From positions 1 through 14,289 of the forward strand of contig CAYUEQ010000021.1 in the NCBI GenBank assembly GCA_964443805.1: a DNA stretch of 14,289 bases, written 5' to 3'. The DNA is from CAYUEQ01 sp964443805 (GTDB lineage Bacteria; Bacillota_I; Bacilli_A; RF39; UBA660). Positions 14,199 to 14,289 of this stretch are shown here, piece after piece. A program made the position numbers and the translations under genes. Below the pieces are notes generated by a model that was given only the letters and a program-made list of their open reading frames with translations, was not told the origin of the DNA and made no database searches. Numbering within the stretch: the stretch's first letter is position 1; each line of letters opens with the position of its first letter.

Positions 14199-14289
14199 TG
14201 GCAAAATAGACCTGTTTACAAGAAGAGTATTATTAATGCATTAATATCATACCGAGAAGCTCATAATCAAATTAAAAAAAGTTATCTAC
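14199..14289. other. Gene-free right edge with a 16-bp palindrome
   Basis: No open frame of note is present on either strand; any minus-strand gene from outside must stop within a few codons of the edge. It holds the perfect palindrome TATTAATGCATTAATA (14231-14246), about 60 bases upstream of the ftsE promoter -10. No T-tract follows it, so it is not an obvious terminator and could be an operator or chance in AT-rich DNA. Confidence 0.4.

Noticed and set aside
1..14289. Mycoplasma-type code (TGA = Trp), given the AT-rich, Mollicutes-like look
   Set aside because: Several conserved genes end at TGA at normal length, and the tryptophan codon I checked is TGG.

Overview
The window is AT-rich, gene-dense bacterial DNA with no RNA gene, mobile element or CRISPR array that I can see. 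Gene content and protein sequences point to a low-GC Firmicute of the Bacilli, probably on the Erysipelotrichales/RF39 side next to the Mollicutes (inference). It has a full-length Spo0A, so sporulation ancestry is likely. It uses the standard code: TGA is the stop of pgk, yvcK, ftsX and clpP at family-typical lengths, and the tryptophan I checked (in gap) is TGG. All genes but clpP lie on the minus strand, so transcription mostly runs from high to low coordinates.

In transcription order, the right end (14146 down to 11393) is the cell-division/cell-wall unit ftsE-ftsX-M23 peptidase, with ABC ATPase, membrane partner and secreted coiled-coil hydrolase in overlapping frames and a hairpin after the peptidase. 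Next is yvcK-whiA (11290-9414), joined by an ATGA overlap. It converges on the single plus-strand gene clpP (8852-9421), and the two 3' ends overlap by 8 bases. A 111-base divergent region separates clpP from a TGS-domain nucleoside kinase gene (8740-7070) that is followed at once by gap (7053-6058), which ends in a strong terminator. pgk-tpiA (5899-3990) has its own promoter. Then come spo0A (3868-3092) with its own terminator, gpmI (3017-1512) with a good extended -10 promoter, and two tandem paralogous genes of unknown function (1477-422 and 400 to beyond the left edge).

The order resembles the regional order known from Bacillus (ftsEX, then yvcK-whiA, clpP, then cggR-gapA-pgk-tpiA-pgm-eno) with edits: no rapZ before yvcK, a TGS-kinase where cggR would be, spo0A between tpiA and the phosphoglycerate mutase, and unknown paralogs where eno would follow. 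The most interesting part is the spo0A insertion. The sporulation master regulator sits inside the lower-glycolysis cluster, and its upstream region has 10-bp-phased TTGTC(A/G) elements that resemble tandem 0A boxes, suggesting autoregulation. No stretch over 300 bases lacks a gene.
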